A stretch of DNA of 49,748 nucleotides from an uncultured Lachnospiraceae bacterium (GTDB lineage Bacteria > Bacillota > Clostridia > Lachnospirales > Lachnospiraceae). Of this stretch, positions 1-8,424 are shown in pieces. Below the pieces are notes generated by a model, which saw only the letters and a list, made by a program, of their open reading frames with translations, was not told where the DNA came from and did no database searches. Where the stretch lies: positions 1 to 49,748 of the forward strand of contig ONDO01000012.1 in NCBI GenBank assembly GCA_900316625.1, written 5' to 3'. The translations under genes were made by a program, and so were the position numbers. Every line of letters starts with the position of its first letter. Position 1 is the stretch's first letter.

Positions 1-1
1 C

Positions 2-1477
2 ATGGGGATGATCCTGGTGGCACTGGTATGGTTCCTCTGGGCCAAGCGCGATATCGCAATCCATAAGCTCTTCGCCATCGTCGGCCTCTTCATCGGCATC
101 ATGTATATGGTCATGATTCCTGCCTACGATACTCCGGATGAACCTCTTCACTTCTATAAGGCTTATCAGGAATCCAATGCCCTCTTCGGTATCCACGATT
201 CCGAGGATGGTTATGTTCCCCTTCGAACTGACGATGCTAATCGCGAACCCAAGAACAAGTACACGAACTACCTCGAGTATGAGCATTACTACGAACAGAT
301 GATCATTCAGCTCAAGTCCAATATCATCATCGATAATGCAACGATGAAGGATACGGATTATGAAGCTTTTCCCGGACAGAACGGTGGCGCTGAGACTCAG
401 CTCTATCCTTACTGGCCCTCTGTGATCGCAATCTCGCTTGCACGTGTTCTCAAGCTGAATACTGCGCCTCTTTATCTGGCAGGTCGCCTGGCAAATCTCC
501 TTGGCTTCCTCATCATCTTTACCCTTGCAATCAAGAAGACTCCAGTCGCAAAGGTCGGATTCTTCGGTATGGGAATTCTTCCCATCGTATCCCAGCAGGC
601 CATCTCCTTCGCACAGGACTGGCTCATCATGTCCCTTAGTGCCCTGATCGTCGCCCTCATGCTTCGCTTCTGGTACGAAGAAGACTGGAAGATACATGAG
701 ATGGTAATCCTTGCAGTGGCTGGCGGACTGCTCTGTCCTCTCAAGCATTACACCTATTTCCTGATCTCCTTCCTTCCTCTTATGCTTGTCATTAGGGCTC
801 TTAAGCAGAGAGATAGAGCTTCCCTTAAGCGTTCTGCGCTAATCTTCGGAGGCGTGATCCTTCTCTTTGCTGTGATCGTGATCATAGATAAGATGCTGGC
901 AGATCCTTCCGCAGAGACGACAGCATCCCTTTTCGGCAAGCACATCATCGGTTGGGCAGATACCGAAGGCTGGGATATGAATACACTGATTACGGAGACA
1001 CTGAATCCTAAGAGATTTCTTCTCTTCCATATCTTCGCAGAGACCTTCGTACGTTATGCCGGGACCTATTGGATCCAGTCTATGAGTGCCGGACTAGGTA
1101 ACATGAATATCTCGGTGCCGACCTTCTTCTCCTTCGTATGGATCCTGCTCTTTGCTCTTATGTTCGCAAAGCGTAAGGATCAGAAGGTGGAAGTGAAGGG
1201 CAGAGTACGTGCCTTTATGATCATTATTACTCTGCTTCTTATCGCAGTAATCCTGGCAGGATTGCTCTTCGGCTGGACTCCTGCAGTCTATGAATTCATC
1301 GTAGGCGTTCAGGGACGTTACTTCGTACCTGTTCTGCCGCTCATCATGCTGGCGATGCAGAGCGATATGCTTGTGATCGATGAGAAATATGACAAGGGAA
1401 TAGTTATGTTCTCTGTCTTCCATGCGGTTGTACTGATCCTGGGAATCTTCGCAGGCTTTGTGGTTGCGACGAATTAG
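2..1477 (+). CDS. DUF2142 polytopic membrane protein, GT-C-like (5' end cut by the window)
   Basis: Membrane protein with about ten or more hydrophobic segments and the DUF2142 hallmark TPDEPLHFYKAY near residue 43. It aligns along its whole length with the 535-residue paralogue at 2859-4466, whose matching region begins near residue 45-50. About 45 N-terminal residues therefore lie outside the window, and the ATG at base 2 is probably internal. DUF2142 proteins are predicted integral membrane proteins that resemble GT-C glycosyltransferases using polyprenyl-phosphate sugars; an acidic DE pair just after a membrane helix fits that idea. The two paralogues flank a Wzx-type flippase, so a role in assembling or decorating a surface polysaccharide outside the membrane is inferred, not shown. 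Family call is firm; biochemical role is not. Confidence 0.8.
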   Translation: MGMILVALVWFLWAKRDIAIHKLFAIVGLFIGIMYMVMIPAYDTPDEPLHFYKAYQESNALFGIHDSEDGYVPLRTDDANREPKNKYTNYLEYEHYYEQMIIQLKSNIIIDNATMKDTDYEAFPGQNGGAETQLYPYWPSVIAISLARVLKLNTAPLYLAGRLANLLGFLIIFTLAIKKTPVAKVGFFGMGILPIVSQQAISFAQDWLIMSLSALIVALMLRFWYEEDWKIHEMVILAVAGGLLCPLKHYTYFLISFLPLMLVIRALKQRDRASLKRSALIFGGVILLFAVIVIIDKMLADPSAETTASLFGKHIIGWADTEGWDMNTLITETLNPKRFLLFHIFAETFVRYAGTYWIQSMSAGLGNMNISVPTFFSFVWILLFALMFAKRKDQKVEVKGRVRAFMIIITLLLIAVILAGLLFGWTPAVYEFIVGVQGRYFVPVLPLIMLAMQSDMLVIDEKYDKGIVMFSVFHAVVLILGIFAGFVVATN

Positions 1478-1545
1478 TTTCCGGATGCAATAAAGGATGC
1501 AGGAAGTTGCATCGAATTTCACTCTTAGATAGGGATTTATATCTC

Positions 1546-2766
1546 ATGAAGAAAAACCTCTTGTGGAATACCATAGGAACATTCCTCTATACCTTCGCCC
1601 AATGGGTGCTGACGGTTCTGGTCGTTCGCATGGATTCCTATGAATCTGCCGGATATCTGGCCATTGCGATTACCGCAAGTTCTACTTATCTGCAGATCGC
1701 ACTCTATGGAATGCGTAACTTCCAGATCTCGGATGTAAAGGGAGAGTATCAGCCTGGAGAATATGTGGGCTCCCGTTTTCTGACCTGCCTCTTCGCTGTT
1801 ATCGCATGTTCTCTTATCTCTGCATTTTCTTACAGTGGTTATCAGTACTGGTGTGTAGAAGCCTTTATGCTGATCCGTCTGGCCGAAGCATTCGTGGATG
1901 TGCTCTATGGAGAAGATCAGCGATTCGATCGATTCGATTATATCGGGAAGTCCTATATCCTGCGTGGTATCGCGACGGTCGTCATGTTCGTTCTGGGCCT
2001 GAAACTGACCGGAGATCTCTTTATCGCCCTGGTCCTGATCGCTATCTGTAACTTCCTGGTTGCAACTATTTATGATCTTAATAAGACAGCACATCTGGAG
2101 AAGATTGCTTTCACACTGAAGTCACCTGGAATGAAGAGCCTTCTTCTTACCTGTGCGCCCATTATGATCTATAATGTTCTGCTCTATGCGCAGAACTTAA
2201 GTCCTAAGAATACCATTCAGGCGATGATGGATACGACCCAGGTGGGATATTATTCTTCCATCGCATCCCCGACCCTGGTGGTGCAGCTTCTTGCCAATGT
2301 TCTCTTCACGCCCTTCCTACCGAAGATCGCAGAACTCTATGAAGAGAAGAAGTTCTATGACTTCGGCCAGGCGATGAAGAAGACCTTACTCGTTACGATC
2401 GGTATGGTTGTGATCGTGAACCTGGGGGCTATGCTCCTCGGCAGATGGGGACTGAAGCTCCTCTACGGTCCGGATATCCTGACCCACTATGAGCTCTTTA
2501 TGCCTCTGGTTAATGTCACCATCCTGTATGGACTGGTCTTTATCATGTATTCCATTGTTGTGATCCTGCGTAAGACCTTGCTTCTGGTCATCGGAATGGG
2601 CATCGATTTCGCTCTCAATATGATCATGATTCGTCCCATGGTGAATACCTTCGGCATGAATGGTGCAACCTATACCCTCATGCTGACCTATGGCGCATAT
2701 CTCTTATATCTTCTGATCGTAAGTCTCCTCGCCGTTCATAAGGAGAAGAAAAGGTTAGCAGTATAA
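1546..2766 (+). CDS. Wzx-like polysaccharide flippase (MATE/MOP superfamily)
   Basis: A 406-residue protein of about twelve hydrophobic helices with the layout of polysaccharide-biosynthesis exporters: an N-terminal amphipathic stretch (MKKNLLWNTIGTF) followed by paired helices. Such proteins move undecaprenyl-diphosphate-linked repeat units across the membrane. The frame is open upstream to a TTG at 1507, but the ATG at 1546 has AGGGAT about ten bases ahead and starts exactly at the conserved N-terminus, so it is chosen. It lies between two DUF2142 genes and upstream of many glycosyltransferases, which supports the role. Its stop codon lies inside a perfect 21-base tandem duplication (2758-2799). 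A teichoic-acid or other lipid-linked glycan flippase cannot be excluded. Confidence 0.82.
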   Translation: MKKNLLWNTIGTFLYTFAQWVLTVLVVRMDSYESAGYLAIAITASSTYLQIALYGMRNFQISDVKGEYQPGEYVGSRFLTCLFAVIACSLISAFSYSGYQYWCVEAFMLIRLAEAFVDVLYGEDQRFDRFDYIGKSYILRGIATVVMFVLGLKLTGDLFIALVLIAICNFLVATIYDLNKTAHLEKIAFTLKSPGMKSLLLTCAPIMIYNVLLYAQNLSPKNTIQAMMDTTQVGYYSSIASPTLVVQLLANVLFTPFLPKIAELYEEKKFYDFGQAMKKTLLVTIGMVVIVNLGAMLLGRWGLKLLYGPDILTHYELFMPLVNVTILYGLVFIMYSIVVILRKTLLLVIGMGIDFALNMIMIRPMVNTFGMNGATYTLMLTYGAYLLYLLIVSLLAVHKEKKRLAV

Positions 2767-2799
2767 GTGTAAACGTGTGCAGTATAAGTGTAAACGTGT
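2758..2799 (+). repeat. Perfect 21-bp tandem duplication over the flippase stop codon
   Basis: The unit GCAGTATAAGTGTAAACGTGT occurs twice head to tail (2758-2778 and 2779-2799). The first copy contains the last sense codons and TAA stop of the flippase gene; the second lies wholly in the 92-base gap before the next gene. It is an exact duplication, so probably recent, for example from replication slippage. It leaves the protein unchanged. Confidence 0.9.
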
Positions 2800-2858
2800 T
2801 TTTAGCTGGCGTGAGAACGAGTGGAGTTCATTGAGTAATAATAGTTAGGGAGATTCGA

Positions 2859-4466
2859 ATGTCTTCTAAGTTAAGTAATTGTGGAAAATTAATCTGGAAA
2901 CATAAGTGGTTCCTTCTGATGGAACTAAGTATCCTCTTCATCCTCTGGCTGGATAAGAAGGTGCTCTTCCAGCAGATGTTCTATGTGCAGAAGATGGCAA
3001 ATTGTCTCGCTCTCGCATCTCTCATTATGACGGCCGTGATCTACTTCGGTCACTACGTGAAGGAACTATCCTTACATAAGATCTATCTCGTCATCGGATT
3101 TCTCATGGGTCTATGCTATATGTTCATGATTCCCATCCATTACACCCCGGATGAGAGCGTGCACTACTTCAAGGCTTACCAGATGTCTAACGTTCTCCTA
3201 GGAGTTAAGGACCCAAATCATAAGCAGATCTCCATGCGATATGACGATGCAATCTTCCCCTACAAGGGAACCTACGATGACATGGGAGAGTATGACGTCT
3301 ACTATACATCCGTCTTCACAGACCTCCATGTCGATGACGAGCACATCGTTATGACTAAGGAAGAGCCCTACATTACCCAGTCCTATCCTTACTTTCTGTC
3401 CGCACTTGCGATTACGTTAGGAAGACTTCTCCATATCTCTACGGTATGGACCTTCTTCATGGGAAGATTCGTAAATCTATTATTCTTCGTCGCATTCTAC
3501 GCTTATGCCATTAAGAAGATACCGGTCGCAAAACTTGGTCTCTTCGGCATGGGGCTCCTGGCAATTGTGTCTCAGCAGTCCTTCAGCTTTGCTCAAGATT
3601 ACATGATCATGTCTCTTAGCATGGTGATCCTGGCCCTGACCCTGCATTTCTGGTATGACCTTCCTTCCGGTTGGAAGAAGTCGGAGTGGGCCATGCTGGT
3701 ATTTGCATCTGCATGTATATTCCCGCTTAAGAATTACTCCTACTTCTTGCTGGCAATCCTGCCCCTGATCCTGGTCTTCAAGTATTGGAAGAAGGATAAG
3801 AAAGCAGCCGGTAAGTTCCTTCTGGTGGTTGGACTTTCCTTCCTGATCATGATTGCTTGGAAAGTATATGAATCCCTTGTTGGTGTTCAGACATCAGTAA
3901 CCGGATCTGTCATGGGTGAGCACATCATTACCTGGGCGAATGTAAAGGGTTGGGATATTCCCACTCTTCTGCATGAAACTTTTGCTAGTTCGAGAAGACT
4001 TCTCTTCTTAATTGTGGCCAGAACTTTTATGATCTTCGGCGGTACCTACTGGGTACAGGCTATGGGAGAGGGACTCGGCTGGGTGAACGTCACCGTTCCT
4101 CCCTTCATGATCTATGTCTGGTTCTTCCTCTTCGCAATCATGTTCCTGCGCAGAAAGCAGCAGAAGATCGTCTTCAATGTGAAGACCAGAATCTTCTGGG
4201 CACTGCTCTTCCTGCTGGTTGCAGCCATTGTGGTAGCAGGACTTCTCTTAGGGTGGACCCCTCAGATCTATGAGTATGTGATCGGTGTTCAGGGAAGATA
4301 CTTCCTGCCGGTGATCCCCTGCCTGATGTTCGCATTGCAGACAGGAGCACTTACCCTTGATGAGAAGTACGATAAGCAAATTGCGGTATTTGCAGTATGG
4401 CATGCCTGCATGACATTATTACTGACCCTGTCCTACTTTAATATACCGACCAATCTGTTTGATTAG
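2859..4466 (+). CDS. DUF2142 polytopic membrane protein, GT-C-like
   Basis: Full-length 535-residue paralogue of the protein at the window start. It shares YTPDESVHYFKAYQMSN, the QQSFSFAQDYMIMSLS helix, the GGTYWVQ segment and the C-terminal LLLGWTPQIYEY...VQGRYFLPVIP block. About twelve membrane helices are visible, with an extracytoplasmic loop after the first DE motif (residues about 100-160). ATG at 2859 follows AGGGAG at a good distance. DUF2142 members are predicted GT-C-like transferases. With the GtrB-like enzyme just downstream and GtrA at 17959, it could be the third (acceptor-specific) component of a Gtr-type side-chain glucosylation system; that is inference. It could alternatively polymerise repeat units, since no obvious Wzy is present. 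Confidence 0.82.
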   Translation: MSSKLSNCGKLIWKHKWFLLMELSILFILWLDKKVLFQQMFYVQKMANCLALASLIMTAVIYFGHYVKELSLHKIYLVIGFLMGLCYMFMIPIHYTPDESVHYFKAYQMSNVLLGVKDPNHKQISMRYDDAIFPYKGTYDDMGEYDVYYTSVFTDLHVDDEHIVMTKEEPYITQSYPYFLSALAITLGRLLHISTVWTFFMGRFVNLLFFVAFYAYAIKKIPVAKLGLFGMGLLAIVSQQSFSFAQDYMIMSLSMVILALTLHFWYDLPSGWKKSEWAMLVFASACIFPLKNYSYFLLAILPLILVFKYWKKDKKAAGKFLLVVGLSFLIMIAWKVYESLVGVQTSVTGSVMGEHIITWANVKGWDIPTLLHETFASSRRLLFLIVARTFMIFGGTYWVQAMGEGLGWVNVTVPPFMIYVWFFLFAIMFLRRKQQKIVFNVKTRIFWALLFLLVAAIVVAGLLLGWTPQIYEYVIGVQGRYFLPVIPCLMFALQTGALTLDEKYDKQIAVFAVWHACMTLLLTLSYFNIPTNLFD

Positions 4467-4529
4467 CAGAAGCATCGGCACCATAAGACGGATGGGAAGC
4501 CCTACATTTCCGAAGGGAAGACTCTGTGC

Positions 4530-4575
4530 TATAATAGATAGACTGATTCCAGACAGATACGGTGGCAGACCACCG
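4530..4575 (+). promoter_or_regulatory. Extended -10 promoter and leader hairpin before the GtrB-like gene
   Basis: TGCTATAAT (TATAAT at 4530-4535) is an extended -10 element; the -35 region is poor. It lies in the 146-base gap ahead of the gene at 4613. The predicted leader contains a perfect 6-bp hairpin, CGGTGG / CCACCG with a CAGA loop (4560-4575), of unknown purpose. This suggests a fresh transcription start inside the polysaccharide cluster. Confidence 0.5.
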
Positions 4576-4612
4576 GGAGTATTAACTAAGCTTAAGAAAA
4601 ATGAGGAGAATC

Positions 4613-5557
4613 ATGGATAAGATTGCAGTTATGATTCCTTGCTACAATGAGAGCAAGACCATCAAAAAGGTTGTAGAAGACTTCAAGCGCGTTCTTCCGG
4701 AAGCAACCATCTATGTCTATGACAACAATTCCAGTGATGGAACCGATAAGATCGCCCGCGAGGCGGGGGCTATCGTCCGCTACGAACGTCAGCAGGGTAA
4801 GGGTAATGTTATCCGTACCATGTTCCGTGACATCGATGCAGAGTGTTACATCATGACCGATGGTGATGATACTTATCCTGCAGAGGCAGCTCCGGATCTC
4901 GTAAGAGAAGTATTCGAGCACAATGCAGATATGGTTGTTGGCGACCGTCTGTCTTCTACCTACTTCGAAGAGAATAAGAGACCCTTCCATAACTTCGGTA
5001 ATTCTCTGGTACGTGGTTCGATCAACCGCCTCTTCGGATCTGATATCAAGGACATCATGACCGGCTACAGAGCCTTCAGCTATAACTTCATCAAGACCTT
5101 CCCGGTTCTGTCCAAGGGATTCGAGATCGAGACTGAGATGACCATTCATGCTGCAGATAAGAACATGCATGTAGAGAATGTCGTCATCGAGTACAGAGAT
5201 CGTCCGGAAGGATCTGTCTCCAAGCTGAACACCTACTCTGATGGTTTCAAGGTACTTCGTACCATCGCAAGACTCTATCGCACTTATAAGCCCTTTGGCT
5301 TCTTCAGTATCATCTCTGCCATCCTGGCAGTCATCGCTATCATCATGATGGTTCCTGTATTCGCAGGATACTTCCAGACTGGTCTGGTTGGTAAGTTCCC
5401 GACGCTCATTGTCGCAGGATTCATCTTCCTCGCAGCTATCATCGGACTCTTCTCCGGTACCATGCTGCAGACCATGACTGCGAAGAACAGACAGGACTTC
5501 GAACTGGCACTCAATCGCTGTGCAGATCGTTTCCATGATCTGAAGGAGAGACAGTAA
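4613..5557 (+). CDS. GtrB/DPM1-like GT2 with two C-terminal membrane helices
   Basis: A 314-residue GT-A glycosyltransferase. The N-terminus IAVMIPCYNES, the YDNNSSDGT nucleotide-binding segment, the DGDDTY acidic metal-binding motif (about residue 82) and MTGYRAFS are those of polyprenyl-phosphate glucosyl- or mannosyltransferases. Two hydrophobic helices follow (about 220-245 and 255-285), as in GtrB/YfdH bactoprenol glucosyltransferases. The predicted reaction is sugar transfer from a nucleotide sugar to undecaprenyl phosphate on the inner membrane face. The first in-frame ATG at 4601 is itself part of the ribosome site; GAGGAG at 4604-4609 places the start at 4613. GtrA at 17959 would be the matching flippase component. 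Sugar identity is not determinable here. Confidence 0.82.
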   Translation: MDKIAVMIPCYNESKTIKKVVEDFKRVLPEATIYVYDNNSSDGTDKIAREAGAIVRYERQQGKGNVIRTMFRDIDAECYIMTDGDDTYPAEAAPDLVREVFEHNADMVVGDRLSSTYFEENKRPFHNFGNSLVRGSINRLFGSDIKDIMTGYRAFSYNFIKTFPVLSKGFEIETEMTIHAADKNMHVENVVIEYRDRPEGSVSKLNTYSDGFKVLRTIARLYRTYKPFGFFSIISAILAVIAIIMMVPVFAGYFQTGLVGKFPTLIVAGFIFLAAIIGLFSGTMLQTMTAKNRQDFELALNRCADRFHDLKERQ

Positions 5558-5592
5558 TAGAAGTGCCCTACAGGCACAGGAGTTTATTAGAT

Positions 5593-6399
5593 ATGACAGA
5601 TTATAGAGACAAGCATACATTTGCAATCTGCGCTTATAAGGAATGTGACTTCCTCGAAGAACAGATTGAGTCGATTCTGAATCAGACAGTTAAGTCTTCT
5701 GTTCTGATCGAGACATCGACACCCAACGATTTCATCAAAGGAATCGCTGAGAAGTACAATATCCCCCTCTACATCAATGAGGGAGAGGGCGGTATCACAC
5801 AGGACTGGAACTATGCTTACAACCAGTGTAAGACCCCTTATATCACCATCGCTCATCAGGATGATAAGTATGAGTCGGATTACACAGAGACCATGATGAA
5901 GGCTATGGAAGCATCCAGGCATCCGCTGATCTTCTTCACCAACTATGCAGAGATTCGTGAGGGCGGTAAGGTCGTAAGGGAGAACAAGCTTCTGAAGATC
6001 AAGAGACTGATGTTAAAGCCGATGGAGAACTATCGCTTCAAGTCTTCCATCTGGGTTCGCAGAAGAATTCTCTCCATGGGAGATCCTATTCTCTGCCCTT
6101 CCGTAACCTTTGCGAAGGATAACCTTCCGAATCCTGTCTTCCATAACCACTTCCTGGCAAGTGAAGACTGGGAAGCCTGGGAGAAGCTCTCGAAGATGAA
6201 GGGTGACTTCCTCTATGAGAAGAGGATTCTGTCTTATCACAGAATCCATAAGGAGTCTACGACGACTCTGGCGCTGGGCATGAATAAGCGCTATTACGAG
6301 GATTATGAGATGTATTGTAAGTTCTGGCCCAAGTGGATTGCGAAGATCCTTGTCAACCAGTACTCCAAGAGCGAGAAGTCGAATGAGGTCGATGAATAA
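5593..6399 (+). CDS. Glycosyltransferase family 2
   Basis: A 268-residue soluble GT2 protein. FAICAYKECDFLEEQIESILNQ is the first strand-helix of the GT-A fold, and HQDDKY (about residue 90) is the DXD metal-binding motif; a late SEDWEAWEKLS motif and LSYHRIHKES match family 2 acceptor-side segments. ATG at 5593 follows CAGGAG at 5577; an upstream GTG in frame at 5563 lacks a site. The 3' end overlaps the next gene by 8 bases, which suggests coupled translation. It presumably adds one sugar to the lipid-linked repeat unit; donor and linkage are unknown. Confidence 0.8.
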   Translation: MTDYRDKHTFAICAYKECDFLEEQIESILNQTVKSSVLIETSTPNDFIKGIAEKYNIPLYINEGEGGITQDWNYAYNQCKTPYITIAHQDDKYESDYTETMMKAMEASRHPLIFFTNYAEIREGGKVVRENKLLKIKRLMLKPMENYRFKSSIWVRRRILSMGDPILCPSVTFAKDNLPNPVFHNHFLASEDWEAWEKLSKMKGDFLYEKRILSYHRIHKESTTTLALGMNKRYYEDYEMYCKFWPKWIAKILVNQYSKSEKSNEVDE

Positions 6400-7306
6400 T
6401 CAAAATTCTAAAGTTCAGATCCTGATGTCCACCTACAACGGAGAGAAGTATCTTCGAGTGCAGATGGATTCGATTCTGAATCAAAGCTGGAAAAACTTAG
6501 AACTCCTGGTGCGTGATGATGGATCATCCGATGGAACGCTTCAGATCCTTCATGAGTATGAAGAGAAGTATCCCAATGTGAAGGTCTATGCAGAGGAGAA
6601 TGTCGGTTACAGGAAGAGCTTCTTCAAGCTGCTTTCCATGTCCGATGCCCCTTATGTCATGTTCGCAGACCAGGATGACTACTGGCTTCCTGAGAAGATC
6701 GAAGCGGCGGTCGTCGCTATGGAGAAGGAGAATGCCGGGGATATGCCCCTTATGTACTTCTGCCAGAAGCTCCTGGTCGATCAGGACCTAAAACCCATGA
6801 GTGGTCAGAAACTCGTAAATTATAAGCCAGGATTCAATTCTGCTGTCATCGAGAATATGTGCTCAGGCTGTACGGTTATGATGAACCGTCCCTTAGTAGA
6901 GAAGATCTGTATCCATCTTCCGGAGCATGATATCTATCATGACTGGTGGTGCTACCTGGTAGCCTGCTACTATGGCAAGACGATCTTCGATCCCAAGCCT
7001 TATATGTACTATCGCCAGCATGGTAATAATCAGGTTGGCGCAGAGATGGATATCGTAGGCCAGATCCATTCCAAGAAGATGCAGCTGGAGATGCGTAAGG
7101 GTAAGCTGAAAGCCCAGCTCAGTGAATTCAGAGAATATCATCATGGTTATGATGCATCGAAAGACAAACTGGTAGAGAAGATCCTCTCTACTGAGACGAA
7201 CCTGGGAAACCGTCTGGCTCTGGCATTCGGTGGCGAGATGAAACGCCAGAATGTATTAGACCAGATCGCAGTCAGAGCCCTGACTCTGGCAGGTAAGATA
7301 CTATGA
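6392..7306 (+). CDS. GT2 glycosyltransferase, rhamnosyltransferase-like
   Basis: A 304-residue GT2 enzyme beginning KVQILMSTYNGEKYLRVQ, with RDDGSSDGT, FADQDDYW (DXD-type motif, about residue 95) and HDWW / YRQHGNN near the C-terminus. These are typical of the subgroup containing streptococcal and other rhamnosyl- or N-acetylglucosaminyltransferases of wall polysaccharides (RgpB-like). ATG 6392 is used; ATG 6383, three codons earlier, is an equal alternative because GAGAAG or GAGG could serve either. The gene overlaps its upstream neighbour by 8 bases and its downstream neighbour by 4 (ATGA). It resembles the enzyme encoded at 11047-12042, so the repeat unit may contain two similar linkages. 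Confidence 0.8.
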   Translation: MNNQNSKVQILMSTYNGEKYLRVQMDSILNQSWKNLELLVRDDGSSDGTLQILHEYEEKYPNVKVYAEENVGYRKSFFKLLSMSDAPYVMFADQDDYWLPEKIEAAVVAMEKENAGDMPLMYFCQKLLVDQDLKPMSGQKLVNYKPGFNSAVIENMCSGCTVMMNRPLVEKICIHLPEHDIYHDWWCYLVACYYGKTIFDPKPYMYYRQHGNNQVGAEMDIVGQIHSKKMQLEMRKGKLKAQLSEFREYHHGYDASKDKLVEKILSTETNLGNRLALAFGGEMKRQNVLDQIAVRALTLAGKIL

Positions 7307-8010
7307 GAGACGAGAAGAAGAAACGCCTGGTAATCATTCCGGCATATAACGAAGAAGGCGCCATCCTGAAGACGGTGCGTGACATCGAGGCGAAGGCAGG
7401 CAGCTTCGACTATGTTGTCATCAACGACTGCTCTAAGGACCACACCAGACAGATTCTGGAAGAGAATGGTCTCAACCATGTGAATCTCCCCATGAACTCC
7501 GGCATCGGAGCAGCAGTGCAGACAGGCTATATCTATGCTGCAGAGAATGGCTATGAGATGGCAATTCAGGTGGATGGAGATGGCCAGCATGACGCAGCCT
7601 TCTTAGAGCGTATGGCAGAGATTCTCGAAGAATCGGATGCCAACATGGTGATCGGTTCACGTTTCATTAAGAACGAGGGCTTCCAGTCAACGGGACTTCG
7701 TAGAATGGGAATTCGCTTCTTCACCTGGTGGATCAAGCGACTGACCGGGGAAGTGGTGACAGACCCGACCAGCGGAATGCGTCTTGCAGACCGCAAGGTT
7801 ATCGAACTCTTCGCGAAGGACTATCCGAGGGATTATCCGGAGCCGGAGACAGCAGTCACAGTTCTGAAGGCTGGTTATAAGATCAAGGAGATCCCTGTTG
7901 AGATGAGAGCACGCGAATCCGGTAAGTCTTCCATCTCCATGAAGAAATCCATCTACTACATGATTAAGGTGCCTCTGGCCTGCCTGGTGGCAGCCGTGGC
8001 GACAGACTAA
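7303..8010 (+). CDS. DPM1-like polyprenyl-phosphate GT2
   Basis: A 235-residue GT2 protein with RLVIIPAYNEEGAI, VINDCSKDHT, the Q(V)DGDGQHD acidic motif (about residue 90-97), GSRF and the DPTSGMRL block, all diagnostic of dolichol-phosphate-mannose synthase-like enzymes. It has no long C-terminal membrane pair, unlike the GtrB-like enzyme at 4613. The next gene encodes DUF2304, a small membrane protein that commonly accompanies this type of GT2 and may supply the membrane anchor. Start and previous stop form an ATGA overlap (7303-7306). The likely product is a polyprenyl-phosphate sugar for a GT-C enzyme such as a DUF2142 or DUF6020 protein; that link is inferred. Confidence 0.82.
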   Translation: MRDEKKKRLVIIPAYNEEGAILKTVRDIEAKAGSFDYVVINDCSKDHTRQILEENGLNHVNLPMNSGIGAAVQTGYIYAAENGYEMAIQVDGDGQHDAAFLERMAEILEESDANMVIGSRFIKNEGFQSTGLRRMGIRFFTWWIKRLTGEVVTDPTSGMRLADRKVIELFAKDYPRDYPEPETAVTVLKAGYKIKEIPVEMRARESGKSSISMKKSIYYMIKVPLACLVAAVATD

Positions 8011-8020
8011 GGAGGACCGC

Positions 8021-8410
8021 ATGACTCTAGAATTACAGATCTTAGTCGCAATTCTTGCGATCTTCGCTTGCGTATATATCACCAGACTGCTTCGCACCAA
8101 GAGAATAGAACTCAAGTATGTTCTGCTCTGGTATCTGGTGCTGATCATGCTTCTGATCCTGGACCTGGTGCCTGGTGCACTGAATGGTCTTACGGCCTTA
8201 CTGGACTTCCAGTTGCCGGTTAATATGATGTTTTTCGCCGGATTCATCTTCGTCCTGCTGATCCTCTTCTCGCATACCGTGATTCTCTCCGAGCTCTCGA
8301 AGAGAAATGAGAGGCTTACACAGATGGTAGGACTTCTCGATCAGAGGGTCACTGAACTCGAGAAGCGCCTGGGCGAGACAGACAAGAAGTCAGATGAGAG
8401 AGACGTCTGA
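8021..8410 (+). CDS. DUF2304 small membrane protein
   Basis: A 129-residue protein with three hydrophobic helices (about residues 3-22, 32-50 and 68-88) followed by a charged helical tail (SKRNERLTQMVGLLDQRVTE) likely to form a coiled coil. The pattern matches DUF2304, a family found beside DPM1-like GT2 genes. It starts 10 bases after the GT2 stop with GGAGGA as ribosome site. It probably recruits or stabilises that glycosyltransferase at the membrane; this is inferred from conserved gene order, not proven. Confidence 0.75.
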   Translation: MTLELQILVAILAIFACVYITRLLRTKRIELKYVLLWYLVLIMLLILDLVPGALNGLTALLDFQLPVNMMFFAGFIFVLLILFSHTVILSELSKRNERLTQMVGLLDQRVTELEKRLGETDKKSDERDV

Positions 8411-8424
8411 TACGGGGGAGTAAT

